This document shows positions 45,985 to 59,651 of a stretch of 64,000 bases of DNA, piece by piece. This DNA comes from Sphingomonas canadensis (GTDB lineage: Bacteria; Pseudomonadota; Alphaproteobacteria; Sphingomonadales; Sphingomonadaceae). Made by a program: the position numbers and the translations under genes. Within the stretch, counting starts at the first letter, position 1, and the number at the start of each line of letters is the position of its first letter. A model generated the notes under the pieces. The model saw only the letters and a program-made list of their open reading frames with translations. It made no database searches and was not told the DNA's origin. Location: positions 1-64,000 of the forward strand of contig NZ_JAPDRA010000003.1 in NCBI RefSeq assembly GCF_026013525.1, in the 5' to 3' direction.

Positions 45985-46392
45985 CTATTCGCAGCGCGCG
46001 TTGCCGCGATCGACCTCGGCACCCACGGCCGCGCCGACGCCCGCGCCCAGCAGCGTTCCCAGAGTCTCCGATCCGCCCGGCGCGATGATGTTGCCCAGCA
46101 CGCCGCCAGCGATCGCGCCGACCACCAGCCCGGTGGTGCCATCCGGCCGGCGGCAGTAATAGCGACCGTCCTGCCCGCGATAGACACGGTCGGAACGGCT
46201 CATCCGGTGCGGGCGATAGCGCCGGTCGCTGCGGTAATAACGATCGGCGTAATAGCCGCCGTAGCTGGGATCCGGGCGGTTCCAGTCATAATCGCGGTAG
46301 CCCGAATAGCCCGCGCCATAGCCATAGCCGGTATCGGTGCATCCGGTGGCGAGCGCGGCCGTGGCCAGCAATCCCAGGGTGATTGCGCGCAT
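45985..46392 (-). CDS. Glycine-zipper 2TM lipoprotein, paralogue B
   Basis: A 135-residue protein with a lipobox (A-T-A-A-L-A-T-G-C, Cys18) and a Tyr/Gly/Arg-rich linker (G-Y-G-Y-G-A-G-Y-S-G-Y; R-S-D-R-R-Y-R-P-H-R). The motif Y-R-G-Q-D-G-R-Y-Y-C-R-R follows, with a glycine zipper at about 88-125. It is related to the genes at 43242 and 61766. AAGGAG sits eight bases before the ATG at 46392, which is better than the ATG at 46398 that overlaps it. Confidence 0.78.
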   Translation of the reverse strand: MRAITLGLLATAALATGCTDTGYGYGAGYSGYRDYDWNRPDPSYGGYYADRYYRSDRRYRPHRMSRSDRVYRGQDGRYYCRRPDGTTGLVVGAIAGGVLGNIIAPGGSETLGTLLGAGVGAAVGAEVDRGNARCE

Positions 46393-46506
46393 GTCCATCT
46401 CCTTTCTTCCCCGCGGGGAAGGGAATGCACGGGCGGCGCAAAAGGTTTCGCGGGGGCGCGGCAGGCGTGACGGCTGTCACGCGGATCTGGGCTCCTCCAC
46501 CGCTAG

Positions 46507-46620
46507 ACCCGGCCGGCAATTGCGTGCGCCGGGCCGACGCGGGCGCTGAACCCCGGCGAGACGATCCAGCCGGGCACCAACGCACCCTATGTCACGCTGA
46601 AGGCGTGCGTGAAGCAGTGA
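46507..46620 (+). pseudogene. Possible remnant of a secreted protein gene
   Basis: A 37-codon frame preceded in frame by a TAG (46504-46506) and ending TGA at 46618-46620. It reads L-N-P-G-E-T-I-Q-P-G-T-N-A-P-Y-V-T-L-K-A-C-V-K-Q at its end, protein-like and with normal codon use, but has no start codon or ribosome binding site. The rest of the 46393-46775 gap holds only a GC hairpin. This could be the tail of a gene lost by deletion, or chance. Confidence 0.25.
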
Positions 46621-46626
46621 CCGGCC

Positions 46627-46664
46627 GCCGGCCCGCGGGAAGATGCTCCCCCCCGCGGGCCGGC
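46627..46664. terminator. 13-bp perfect GC hairpin
   Basis: GCCGGCCCGCGGG (46627-46639) pairs perfectly with 46652-46664 across a 12-base loop. No T-run follows on either side. It lies downstream of the remnant frame on + and of the 46776 gene on -, so it may act as a two-way transcription barrier. Confidence 0.5.
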
Positions 46665-46775
46665 ATGGCGCCTATTGCGGCCGGGTGAATCACCCGGCTG
46701 CCCGGAAATCGCGGCAGACGGGGAAAATCGCGCGGCGATCCGGTGCGACCGGATCGAAAGCCGTTCGATCCGCGC

Positions 46776-47333
<558 letters not shown>

Positions 47334-47421
47334 CGGCGCGATCCTCGCCATGGGTTGGACGGCGCCGATCCTAGCGCGGATCGGGCGGCTTTCCAGCCCG
47401 CGATGCCCCTTCGGCACGGCC

Positions 47422-48048
47422 TCAGCCGCCGGGAGGGGCGAAGATCACGCCTTCCAGATGCGGCTTCAGGTGGCGGCCGGGGCAGGCGGTGGCCTTCACA
47501 TCCGAATGGAACCAGACCGCGCGGCCCGCCGGGTGGCGGCTGTCGAGCAGCTCCATCGGCGCGGGGGCCGCATAGCCGGGATGGGCGCATTCGTGGCGCA
47601 GCCAGCCCAGGAAGCGCGACAGCGCCGGCATGCGCCGCGCGATCGCGTCGGGCGCGGGCGGCCGGTTCTCGAAATCGCCCGCGAAGGCGATGCCGATCGC
47701 CGCGCTGTTATGCCCCACGGTATGCGCGCCCGAACGGTCCTCGCCCCGGCCCTCGCAGATATAGAGCCCGTCGTTCGGCGCGGCCAGGAAGGCGACGAAG
47801 CTGTACGGCACGTCCAGGCCCAGATCGGGGCGGCAGCGCTGGAGCGTGCGCATCGCCGCGAAGATGCCCGCCTCCGTCTCCCACAGCGCGGGGGTGGCGT
47901 CGCGCTCGCCCAGGGTGGAGTGATGCACGAACACATGCGTGCGCGCCGTCCGGGGCACGGGCGCCCCCAGCCGGGGAAGCCGCGGATCGGCGCCCCATGC
48001 CGCGCGCGCGCAGAAACGCAGCCCGGGGGCGATATCGAACATTGCCAT
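47422..48048 (-). CDS. Peptidoglycan-recognition / N-acetylmuramoyl-L-alanine amidase-fold protein
   Basis: A 208-residue protein of the PGRP/Amidase_2 fold. R-A-A-W-G-A-D-P begins the domain, V-F-V-H-H-S-T carries the first metal His, G-H-N-S-A-A-I-G-I-A-F-A-G-D-F is the core, and W-F-H-S-D-V-K-A-T-A-C-P-G-R-H carries the second His and the Cys ligand. It has no signal peptide. Such enzymes cut the bond between muramic acid and L-Ala, as phage endolysins or recycling enzymes do. The ATG at 48048 follows AAGGACAGGACG. Confidence 0.85.
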   Translation of the reverse strand: MAMFDIAPGLRFCARAAWGADPRLPRLGAPVPRTARTHVFVHHSTLGERDATPALWETEAGIFAAMRTLQRCRPDLGLDVPYSFVAFLAAPNDGLYICEGRGEDRSGAHTVGHNSAAIGIAFAGDFENRPPAPDAIARRMPALSRFLGWLRHECAHPGYAAPAPMELLDSRHPAGRAVWFHSDVKATACPGRHLKPHLEGVIFAPPGG

Positions 48049-48137
48049 GATCGTCCTGTCCTTTCGCTTGGTGCAGCGGGGCGGACAGGCCAGCTATGCC
48101 AGCCGGGGGTCTGTAGGACAGCGGTTTTTCGCGGACC

Positions 48138-48365
48138 CTATTCGTCGCGCGGGCGCTGATCGGTGAGGCGCTGGAGGCGGGGGCGGAGCATCACCATCCG
48201 CCACAGCTTGTCATAGGCGATGTTGCGGCGGCGCTCCTCGGCGCGTTCGACGCGCTGGGCGCTGCGCCGCGCCTCCACCCGCATGCGCACGGCGAACACC
48301 ACGCCCGCGAGCACGGCCGCGACCAGGACATAGGGCCACAGCCCGAGCAGCTTCTGCGAATCCAT
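48138..48365 (-). CDS. Small single-span membrane protein, 75 aa
   Basis: One N-terminal helix (L-W-P-Y-V-L-V-A-A-V-L-A-G-V-V-F-A-V) is followed by a basic, probably coiled helical tail (R-V-E-A-R-R-S-A-Q-R-V-E-R-A-E-E-R-R-R). GGGGGAAGG lies before the ATG. No family recognised. Confidence 0.6.
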   Translation of the reverse strand: MDSQKLLGLWPYVLVAAVLAGVVFAVRMRVEARRSAQRVERAEERRRNIAYDKLWRMVMLRPRLQRLTDQRPRDE

Positions 48366-48521
48366 CAACCTTCCCCCGCCGCCCGATTGCTGCGGCGCGC
48401 GCGAATTCGCAAGTGCGAACAGGGCGGGGACTGCCCATCGCGGTGGAATGGGGGGATGGGCGGGAAGCTGGGGCGGGCGGAAGCCGTCCCGTGGAATATG
48501 GGAGGACCGCTGGCGGCTCCG

Positions 48522-48788
48522 CTATTGGTTGTCGAGCGGCCAGCGACCGTGCCGCGCCCGGTCACCCAGCGCGATGAGTTCGTCATTGGGGCTGCTGGAG
48601 CGGGCGAGTCCACGTTCGGCTCCGGCTTCGCCAGCCGGTTCCTGCCACGGCTGTTCGTGCAACGGTTCCTCGCGCTCGCCGTAAACCTGGCCGCGGACGC
48701 GCTTCATGCGGCGCCACATCAGAGGCATCGCGATAAACGGGAACGCCACCGCGAAGATCAGAAAAAGCACCTGAAATGCCTGGCTCAT
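48522..48788 (-). CDS. Small single-span membrane protein, 88 aa
   Basis: An N-terminal helix (F-Q-V-L-F-L-I-F-A-V-A-F-P-F-I-A-M-P-L-M) precedes a charged cytosolic tail with E-R-E-E-P-L-H-E-Q-P-W-Q-E-P. CGGGGGGACGGC is upstream of the ATG. Unknown function; similar in design to the 48138 gene but not clearly related. Confidence 0.6.
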   Translation of the reverse strand: MSQAFQVLFLIFAVAFPFIAMPLMWRRMKRVRGQVYGEREEPLHEQPWQEPAGEAGAERGLARSSSPNDELIALGDRARHGRWPLDNQ

Positions 48789-48925
48789 GCCGTCCCCCCG
48801 GATTTTACATGACTTGCGGGCGGCCATTGTTGGGCGCGGTAATATTGGTGGCAAGGGCCGGAATTGCTGTGCGCTATGCGGCCTTGCATGGCTGTTATTG
48901 ATTCACACCGGTGTGACTGAACACC

Positions 48926-51907
<2,982 letters not shown>

Positions 51908-52108
51908 GGGGCGTCGGGACCGTTCCAGTTATGTTCCGGTGGGTACAGAAGGCGGCGCATCAGGTCAACGCGCCCCGGGTCATTTGGGGGCTGCGGCGGC
52001 GGGCGGCAAGCGGATCGTCGCGCGGCGTGACGGCGGTCACGCGCGGGGGGGAGGGGGATCGCGCATCCTGTGCCGGATTTCGGGGCTCCAACAGCGATGG
52101 AGGAAGGA

Positions 52109-53047
52109 ATGACGGGCAGCAGGATCGTGCGGAAAGCCGGCGCATTGGCCGGGGTGGTTGCGGCGGGATCGCTGCTTGCGGGGTGCCAGACGTTCAGCTT
52201 CGCGCCTCCGCCGGTGAATCTCAGCACGGCGGCGGTGGTTGAGAAGTGCCCCGGCGCGGCGAAGGCAGCGGTAGCGCTGGACGCGCGGACCATCGACGGC
52301 GCTGCCAGGCTGATCGACAATTTCGTGCTCGCCTATCGCTGCGCGCAGGTTCAGGCGACGGACGGACGGCGGATTTTCGAGGTTCCGTCGTTCCTCGCGC
52401 TGGCAACCGCCGCGATGGCGGGGCCGCTGGGCATCGGCGACAACAGCGCGACGATCATCGCGGGGGGCGCTGCGGTGGCCGGCGGTGCGAACCGGTATTT
52501 TGCACCCAAGGAGAAGGCCGGCATCCTCAACGCAGCGCTGGATGCGCTGCTGTGCATCAAGATGGAGTCGGTCGGCGCGCATTATTTCGATAGGACGGCG
52601 CAACTTCCCGGCGCTGATGGTGGCGGCGCGAAGGGGCTTTGGCGCGCGCTTGGAATCGATGCGCCCGCCAGCGTCTCGGTGCCCGCCGAGCGGCAGTATT
52701 TCGAGATGGTGCTGGCGGCGCTGCTCACGGTCGAGCGCGTGCTGGCCACCCGGCTGAGCGATTCGGGAAAATATGACGCCGCCGGGGTGACCGACGAGTT
52801 GAAGAAGCTGTTCAAGCAGGAGGAGGTTGCTGCGGGAGAAACACGGGCGGCGGGTGAGGAGGTGAAGAACGCCGGGAAGAACCTCGATGCCCAGCTCCTA
52901 TCGAACCTCGACACCGATGCCGGGCGGGCCAAGGCCGCGCTGGCCCTTCAACTGCTTCAGCAGCGGGAGAAGCGCTTCGTCACCATCCAGCTCGATGAGC
53001 TGCAGGCGAAGCTCCAGCAGTGCGTGGTGCGCGCGAAGATGGCCTGA
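52109..53047 (+). CDS. Lipoprotein of unknown function, 312 aa
   Basis: A lipobox (A-A-G-S-L-L-A-G-C at about 15-23) leads a mainly helical mature protein. It has [23 protein letters not shown] in the first half and a long charged coiled region ([23 protein letters not shown]) near the end. GGAGGAAGG directly precedes the ATG at 52109; an ATG at 52097 is possible. The next gene starts 44 bases on, so an operon is likely. Function not recognised. Confidence 0.68.
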   Translation: MTGSRIVRKAGALAGVVAAGSLLAGCQTFSFAPPPVNLSTAAVVEKCPGAAKAAVALDARTIDGAARLIDNFVLAYRCAQVQATDGRRIFEVPSFLALATAAMAGPLGIGDNSATIIAGGAAVAGGANRYFAPKEKAGILNAALDALLCIKMESVGAHYFDRTAQLPGADGGGAKGLWRALGIDAPASVSVPAERQYFEMVLAALLTVERVLATRLSDSGKYDAAGVTDELKKLFKQEEVAAGETRAAGEEVKNAGKNLDAQLLSNLDTDAGRAKAALALQLLQQREKRFVTIQLDELQAKLQQCVVRAKMA

Positions 53048-53091
53048 CCCGCCGCGCCGAAGCCGGGCTTCACAACGGGATGGAGGACAAG

Positions 53092-53526
53092 ATGCAGGAC
53101 TATTGCAACAAGCTCTCCGCCGCGATGGGCGGATGGGGGCTGGAGCTGGTGTGGTGGTTCCTGGCCGCGGCGATCGCGATCGGCGTGGCGGGGGCGGTGA
53201 TGGCGCTGGTCGAGAAGCTCGCCGCGCTGTGGGCGCCGGACGGCGGAGCCGGCGCGCACAAGGCGGTCCCGGTCAACATGCTGCTCGATTCGATCGGCAA
53301 GCTGATCGAGGCACTGACCAAGGCGCCGGTATGGATCGCGATGTTCGCGGCCGGGCTGGCGCTGCTGTGGGTGAGCGCCGACGCGGTCTCCACCGCCTGC
53401 ACCCCGCCCGCGAAGCAGGACGGACAGGCGCCGAACAAGCCCGGCCCGAAGCAGGGCGAACCGCAGAAGGACCAGAAACAGCCCGAACAGCAGCCCGCCG
53501 GCAACGCCAGCGCGCCCGTGCAATAG
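53092..53526 (+). CDS. Membrane protein with Pro/Gln-rich tail, 144 aa
   Basis: Two hydrophobic segments (L-V-W-W-F-L-A-A-A-I-A-I-G-V-A-G-A-V and V-W-I-A-M-F-A-A-G-L-A-L-L-W-V) are followed by a hydrophilic tail rich in P, Q, K and N. ATGGAGGACAAG precedes the ATG at 53092; an ATG at 53080 is within the ribosome binding site. It follows the lipoprotein closely. No family recognised. Confidence 0.62.
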   Translation: MQDYCNKLSAAMGGWGLELVWWFLAAAIAIGVAGAVMALVEKLAALWAPDGGAGAHKAVPVNMLLDSIGKLIEALTKAPVWIAMFAAGLALLWVSADAVSTACTPPAKQDGQAPNKPGPKQGEPQKDQKQPEQQPAGNASAPVQ

Positions 53527-53647
53527 CGCCGGCCGGGGCAGGGCGGCGGGCGCTGTCCCGGAATGTTGCTGCGGCATTTCCATCCGGTCTTCCCATCGCG
53601 CGGCGCGATGCTATCACGGCTGCGCAACAACCCTTGGAGCCCGCCTG

Positions 53648-54073
53648 ATGAATCCCGCCCTGTTGATCGCGCCGATCGCTATCGTGGCCGCCGTGCAGGG
53701 CGTGACCGACGTCGGCGTGGGCAACCCGCTGCGCAAGACGCTGCTCGACGCGCTGCGCCCCACGATCCAGAAGGACCTGGGCCAGCCGGTGAAGTTCGTG
53801 GTGGATCAACTGCGCGCCAAGGGCGACTGGGCCTTCGCGATCGTCCATCCGCAGACCCCGGCGGGCAAGCCGATCGACTTCACCAAGACCCGCTATGCCG
53901 AGGAGATCCGCGAGGGCTTCTTCGACGGCGACACAACGATCGCGCTGCTGAAGCGCGAGAAGGGCAAGTGGAAGGTCAAGGCCTTCGTGATCGGGCCGAC
54001 CGACGTGGCCTGGGAGCCGTGGCCCGGCGAATATGGCGCCCCGCGCGACCTGCTGATGCTGGACGGATACTGA
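53648..54073 (+). CDS. Small exported protein, 141 aa
   Basis: A short N-terminal hydrophobic leader (L-L-I-A-P-I-A-I-V-A-A-V-Q-G) is followed by a compact domain with R-P-T-I-Q-K-D-L-G-Q-P-V-K-F-V-V-D, G-D-W-A-F-A-I-V-H-P-Q and K-W-K-V-K-A-F-V-I-G-P-T-D-V-A-W. The last segment looks like the closing strands of a cystatin- or NTF2-like fold. Function unknown. Confidence 0.68.
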   Translation: MNPALLIAPIAIVAAVQGVTDVGVGNPLRKTLLDALRPTIQKDLGQPVKFVVDQLRAKGDWAFAIVHPQTPAGKPIDFTKTRYAEEIREGFFDGDTTIALLKREKGKWKVKAFVIGPTDVAWEPWPGEYGAPRDLLMLDGY

Positions 54074-54189
54074 TCGGGGGCGAACGGGGCCGTTCGCGGC
54101 CGTTCCAGCCTGGCGCAAACCCGCTATAGTCAGCCGTGGTTCATCGCGGCAGGCCGATCCTGCGCGTGTTGCAAGCGTGAGAGGGCGGC

Positions 54190-55821
54190 ATGGGGAAGGC
54201 CGGGATTTCGCCGCGGGTGCGGCTGTTGGCTACGGCGGGGATGCTGGGCGCGGCGCTGGCGCTCGCCGGCTGTACCTATGACAGCGGCTATGCGGTGCAG
54301 ATCGCGCCGCCGCCGCCGCCCGTCTGGGCCGATATCACCGGCGCCGACGAATATGCCTGGATCGACCGGGCGATGGACATCTCCGAAACCGTGGGCGAGG
54401 CGCCGCCCGACTATGCCTTCTATTTCGCCGGCGCCGAGCCCTGGGCCTGGGAGCTGGACGACGGATCGCTGATGATCGTCGAGCAGCGCGGCGAGGGGCT
54501 CTACAGCTATTATTTCGATCCGGGCGCCGACGCGCCCTTCCTGGCGCGCGACCCGGGGCACAGCTACGCCTTCCTGGGTGCGCAGGTGGCGGTGGTGCAT
54601 GGGCCGGACGGCGAGGTGCTGCCGCGCGCGATGGCGGATGCCTGGCTGGGCGACGCGATGACGGCGTACCAGCGCGGGCGACAGCTCCGCGAGGCATGGC
54701 GCCTGCGTGACCGGCCGCGCCCGGTGGAGGTCGCGATCTGGCTCGACTGGAACTGGTTCGCCTGGGACCTGTTCCAGACCTGGGAACAGGGTGCGCACCG
54801 GCACCAGGGCTGGCGCGACCATCGCGGACGCAAGGGCGATCGCGACCACCGCCGCCGCGACGGCGAACGCCACCGCCGCGAGGAACAGGCCGACCGTTTC
54901 CGCCGCTGGGGCGAGGGGCGCTGGCACGGCACCCCGCCGGGCCAGTTCCAGCCGCCGCCCCCGGGGTGGACGCCGCGCCCGCATCCCGGCGGCCAGCATC
55001 CGCACCCCGGCGCGGGGACAGGACAGCGGCCCGGGGCTCAGCCTCCGGCACCTCCGGGAAGCCGGCCTCCGGGCGCGCGGCCGGGCGGACCCGGCGGCGG
55101 GAATCCCGGCGCAGGGCCTGGTGCCGGACCTGGTGCCGGAGCCGGTGGACGTCCGCCACGGCCGCCGCAGGGCGGACAACCGCCCGCTCCCGGCACGGGT
55201 ACGCCGCCCCCGCGTTTCGAGAACCCCCCGCCCGCCGATGCCGATACGCCGCCGGTGATGGTGCCCGCGCCGCCGCCGCGTCCTGCGCCCGCGCCCATGC
55301 CGGGCCGCCGGGTGCTGCGCCCGGTGGTGCCGGTGAACCCGGTTCCGGCGCCGCCCGTGCTCGTGCCGGTTCCGCAGCCTCTGCCGGTGCCGGTGCCGAT
55401 GGTGGCGCCGCCACCGCCACCGCCACCGCCGCCACCTCCGCCTCCAGTCATGCGCGAGCGGCCGTTCAGCGACGCGCCCCGCCGCCCGCCGCTGAACCGT
55501 AGCGCTCCCGATCCGCAGGGCGCGCGCCCGGTGCGGCAGATGCCCGCGCCGCCTGCGCCACCCGCGTCGATGTGGTCGCCGCCGGCTCCTGCGGCTGTGG
55601 CACCCCCGGCCCCCGCGCGGTCTGCGCCGCCGCCGGTTCCGGTTCGATCGGCACCCTCGCCGGCCCCGGTACGGTCCGCGCCGCCACCGGCCCCGGTGTT
55701 CCGGGCGCCGCCGTCACCGCCGCCTGCGCCGGTATTCCGCCCGGCGCCGCCGCCCCCTCCGCCACCGCCTCCTCCGCCGCCGCCCGCCCGGCTTTCGAAC
55801 GATTCGTCGATCGACGGCTGA
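54190..55821 (+). CDS. Very proline-rich lipoprotein, 543 aa
   Basis: A lipobox (A-L-A-L-A-G-C, Cys at about 28) is followed by P-P-P-P-P-V-W-A and a structured N-terminal domain (about 45-200; W-A-W-E-L-D-D-G-S-L and W-L-D-W-N-W-F-A-W-D-L). A highly charged H/R/D region comes next, then about 300 residues dominated by P, A, G and V with several polyproline runs of up to 13. The long disordered tail could span the periplasm or bind the cell wall. The opposite strand is also open over much of this because of the GC-rich composition, but lacks a start site and motifs. Confidence 0.7.
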   Translation: MGKAGISPRVRLLATAGMLGAALALAGCTYDSGYAVQIAPPPPPVWADITGADEYAWIDRAMDISETVGEAPPDYAFYFAGAEPWAWELDDGSLMIVEQRGEGLYSYYFDPGADAPFLARDPGHSYAFLGAQVAVVHGPDGEVLPRAMADAWLGDAMTAYQRGRQLREAWRLRDRPRPVEVAIWLDWNWFAWDLFQTWEQGAHRHQGWRDHRGRKGDRDHRRRDGERHRREEQADRFRRWGEGRWHGTPPGQFQPPPPGWTPRPHPGGQHPHPGAGTGQRPGAQPPAPPGSRPPGARPGGPGGGNPGAGPGAGPGAGAGGRPPRPPQGGQPPAPGTGTPPPRFENPPPADADTPPVMVPAPPPRPAPAPMPGRRVLRPVVPVNPVPAPPVLVPVPQPLPVPVPMVAPPPPPPPPPPPPPVMRERPFSDAPRRPPLNRSAPDPQGARPVRQMPAPPAPPASMWSPPAPAAVAPPAPARSAPPPVPVRSAPSPAPVRSAPPPAPVFRAPPSPPPAPVFRPAPPPPPPPPPPPPPARLSNDSSIDG

Positions 55822-55861
55822 GTGGCCCGCACGGGCGCTGGCGCAGCGGGGGATCGCCCCT

Positions 55862-56353
55862 ATGTTCGACGGCATGGACGCTACCGCCGCAGACCCGAAC
55901 GAACGCCCCCTGACCGCGGCCGAGCGCGCGCTGGCGGAGGGGGTGTTCGGCGGCGCGATCGATCTTGACCCGGTGCGCATCCGTCGGCGCAAATGGTGGT
56001 CGTTCCAGCCGCGCCGCATCGTGATGGCGCCGCGCGGGCATATCCATTTCCACCCGCAGGGGCCGGCCTATCGCGATTGCTTCGCCGCCGCGCCGCTCAG
56101 CGCCCAGGGGCTGCTGATCCACGAACTCGTGCATGTCTGGCAGCACCAGCGCGGGATCAATCTGGTGCTGCGACGGCACCCCTTCTGCAGCTACAGCTAT
56201 GCGGTACGCCCGGGCTGGACGCTCGACCGCTACGGGATCGAGCAGCAGGCGGAGATCGTGCGCCACGTGTTCGTGATGCGGCAGGGCGCGCTGGTGCCTG
56301 GCGCGCCGCCGCTGGCGACGCTGGAGAGCATCCTGCCGTTCGGTACGGGTTGA
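55862..56353 (+). CDS. vgr-related zinc-metallopeptidase-like protein
   Basis: A 163-residue protein with the zinc motif H-E-L-V-H-V-W-Q-H-Q in its centre, L-T-A-A-E-R-A-L-A-E-G-V-F-G near the start and G-I-E-Q-Q-A-E-I-V-R-H later (candidate third ligand). Sphingomonad homologues are usually annotated 'vgr related protein'; the link to type VI secretion is only by name. No signal peptide. The start may be 55862 or 55874. Confidence 0.75.
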   Translation: MFDGMDATAADPNERPLTAAERALAEGVFGGAIDLDPVRIRRRKWWSFQPRRIVMAPRGHIHFHPQGPAYRDCFAAAPLSAQGLLIHELVHVWQHQRGINLVLRRHPFCSYSYAVRPGWTLDRYGIEQQAEIVRHVFVMRQGALVPGAPPLATLESILPFGTG

Positions 56354-56419
56354 GCGGTGCGGGAACGGCGCGGTGCCGGTCTTATCCGCCACGCGGTGCG
56401 GCGGCGGCGAAAGCCGGCC

Positions 56420-56869
56420 TCAGCCCGTCAGCCCTTCCTGCACCATATCGATCTCGCGCACGCCGCGCGCCAGGCGGGCGGCGTTGACCAGCTCGCGCAG
56501 CTTCTCGCGCCGGGCCTGGGCCTGGGATACGTCGCGGATCACCAGCGGCGCGTCGCGCGTCGTCTCGTCCGACGAGGTGATCGTGATCGTGCCGATGCCG
56601 GAAAGCTGGTTGATCAGCGTGAAATCGATCCGCACGTCCTTGATGCGGTAAAGCTCGATCTCGTCGATCGACTTCACGAAGATGCCCTTGTGCAGGATCA
56701 GCCGGTCCTGCGTCAGCTCATAGGTGACGGCCAGGTTGGCGATCCACTTCACCAGGAGGATGATCAGCCCGACGCCGACCAGGCACAGCAGCAGCGTTCC
56801 CCAGCCGAGCAGCGTGCCGAGCGCCCAGCCGAGCGTGGAGGAACGGAAACGGTCGATCGTCTGGGTCAT
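56420..56869 (-). CDS. Bacterial PH-domain membrane protein
   Basis: A 149-residue protein. One hydrophobic hairpin region (L-L-L-C-L-V-G-V-G-L-I-I-L-L-V-K-W) precedes a bacterial PH (YdbS/YdbT-like) domain: Y-E-L-T-Q-D-R-L-I-L-H-K-G-I-F, I-D-E-I-E-L-Y-R-I-K-D-V-R, and G-I-G-T-I-T-I-T-S-S-D. Function unknown, membrane-associated. Confidence 0.82.
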   Translation of the reverse strand: MTQTIDRFRSSTLGWALGTLLGWGTLLLCLVGVGLIILLVKWIANLAVTYELTQDRLILHKGIFVKSIDEIELYRIKDVRIDFTLINQLSGIGTITITSSDETTRDAPLVIRDVSQAQARREKLRELVNAARLARGVREIDMVQEGLTG

Positions 56870-56985
56870 GGGCGCGGTCCTTCCCCCTGGGTGGCGTTTG
56901 GGGGAGGATAGCGCCGTCGCGGCGGGCCGCAACTCACCGCGGGGTCCGGAATTCTACCGGATCAGCAAAACTGCCAGGATCGCGG

Positions 56986-57453
56986 CTATTCGGGCGCGGC
57001 GTCGCCCGCGGCCAGCGTGATCGCCTGGGTCTCCATCCGGCTGCCGTCGGCGAAAACCAGCGTCAGCGGCACCTTCGCGCCCGGCTGCACGCCGGGGGCG
57101 ACGTCGTAGAGCATCACATGCTTGCCGCCGGGGGCCAGCTTCACCGTCTCTCCGGCGGGCACGTCGATCTGCTTCACCGGCGCCATCGTCATCATATGGC
57201 CGCCCGCGCCCGAGGAGGAGCCGTGATCGGCGGCCATGCTTTCGTGCAGCTCGGTGCGCGTGGCGAAGGGGGCGGAGACCGACAGCAGTGTCAGCGGCTT
57301 GTTTCCCGCGCGGATCGTGAGGAAGGCGGCGCCCGGATTTCCCTGCACCGCGGGCAGGCGGACCCATGCCTTTTCCACCGCCGGATCGGCCGGCTTCGCC
57401 GCCTGGCACCCGGCCACCATCACCAGCGCCGCGGCGCCCCAGAACATGCGCAT
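56986..57453 (-). CDS. PCuAC copper chaperone
   Basis: A 155-residue periplasmic copper(I)-binding protein that delivers copper to cytochrome oxidase. A lipoprotein-like signal (L-V-M-V-A-G-C) leads to a cupredoxin-like fold. Copper ligands are visible in T-E-L-H-E-S-M, H-M-M-T-M-A-P-V and G-G-K-H-V-M-L, matching the H-x-M ... H-x-M pattern. It is divergent from dnaK, with 154 bases between. Confidence 0.9.
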   Translation of the reverse strand: MRMFWGAAALVMVAGCQAAKPADPAVEKAWVRLPAVQGNPGAAFLTIRAGNKPLTLLSVSAPFATRTELHESMAADHGSSSGAGGHMMTMAPVKQIDVPAGETVKLAPGGKHVMLYDVAPGVQPGAKVPLTLVFADGSRMETQAITLAAGDAAPE

Positions 57454-57498
57454 CTTCACCAGCTCCCGATTCGGGAATTCCCGTAGAACCGCCCCCGT

Positions 57499-57529
57499 CT
57501 TGCGGCAAGAAGAAGCCCACCTATATCGC
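57499..57529 (+). promoter_or_regulatory. Sigma-32-like promoter upstream of dnaK
   Basis: CTTG (57499-57502), 17 bases, then CCTATATC (57520-57527). This matches the alphaproteobacterial heat-shock pattern CTTG-N17-CYTATNTNNG except for the final base. It lies about 80 bases before dnaK, leaving a normal leader. Confidence 0.65.
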
Positions 57530-57607
57530 CTTGCGGAAAGCCCGCGTTGCCGCTTCAGGGGCGCGGGTGAAGTGTTGAAATTCGAATGACGGGGGCCGAC
57601 GAGGACC

Positions 57608-59512
<1,905 letters not shown>

Positions 59513-59524
59513 TTTGGACTCCCT

Positions 59525-59641
59525 CCCCCTCCCCGCACGCGCGGGGAGGGGGCCGGGGAGAGGGGGCTGGTATGGAGTGGGCGATGGTTGCAGTTGTTGG
59601 CGCGGCGCCCCTCTTCCGATCCTCTCCCCTCAGGGGGAGAG
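59525..59641. repeat. Paired GC hairpins between dnaK and dnaJ
   Basis: A perfect 12-bp stem CCCCCTCCCCGC/GCGGGGAGGGGG with ACGC loop (59525-59552) and an 8-bp stem CTCTCCCC/GGGGAGAG (59622-59641) just before the dnaJ ribosome binding region. They may attenuate dnaJ relative to dnaK or stabilise the dnaK mRNA. The design is similar to, but not the same as, the hslVU/kdpBC/uvrA repeat. Confidence 0.65.
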
Positions 59642-59651
59642 GGCGTGAGGC

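Noticed and set aside
54335..55832. Minus-strand frames opposite the proline-rich lipoprotein
   Set aside because: Gly/Ala-rich mirror images of the proline codons, without start sites, signal peptides or motifs. The + frame has a lipobox and a folded domain.
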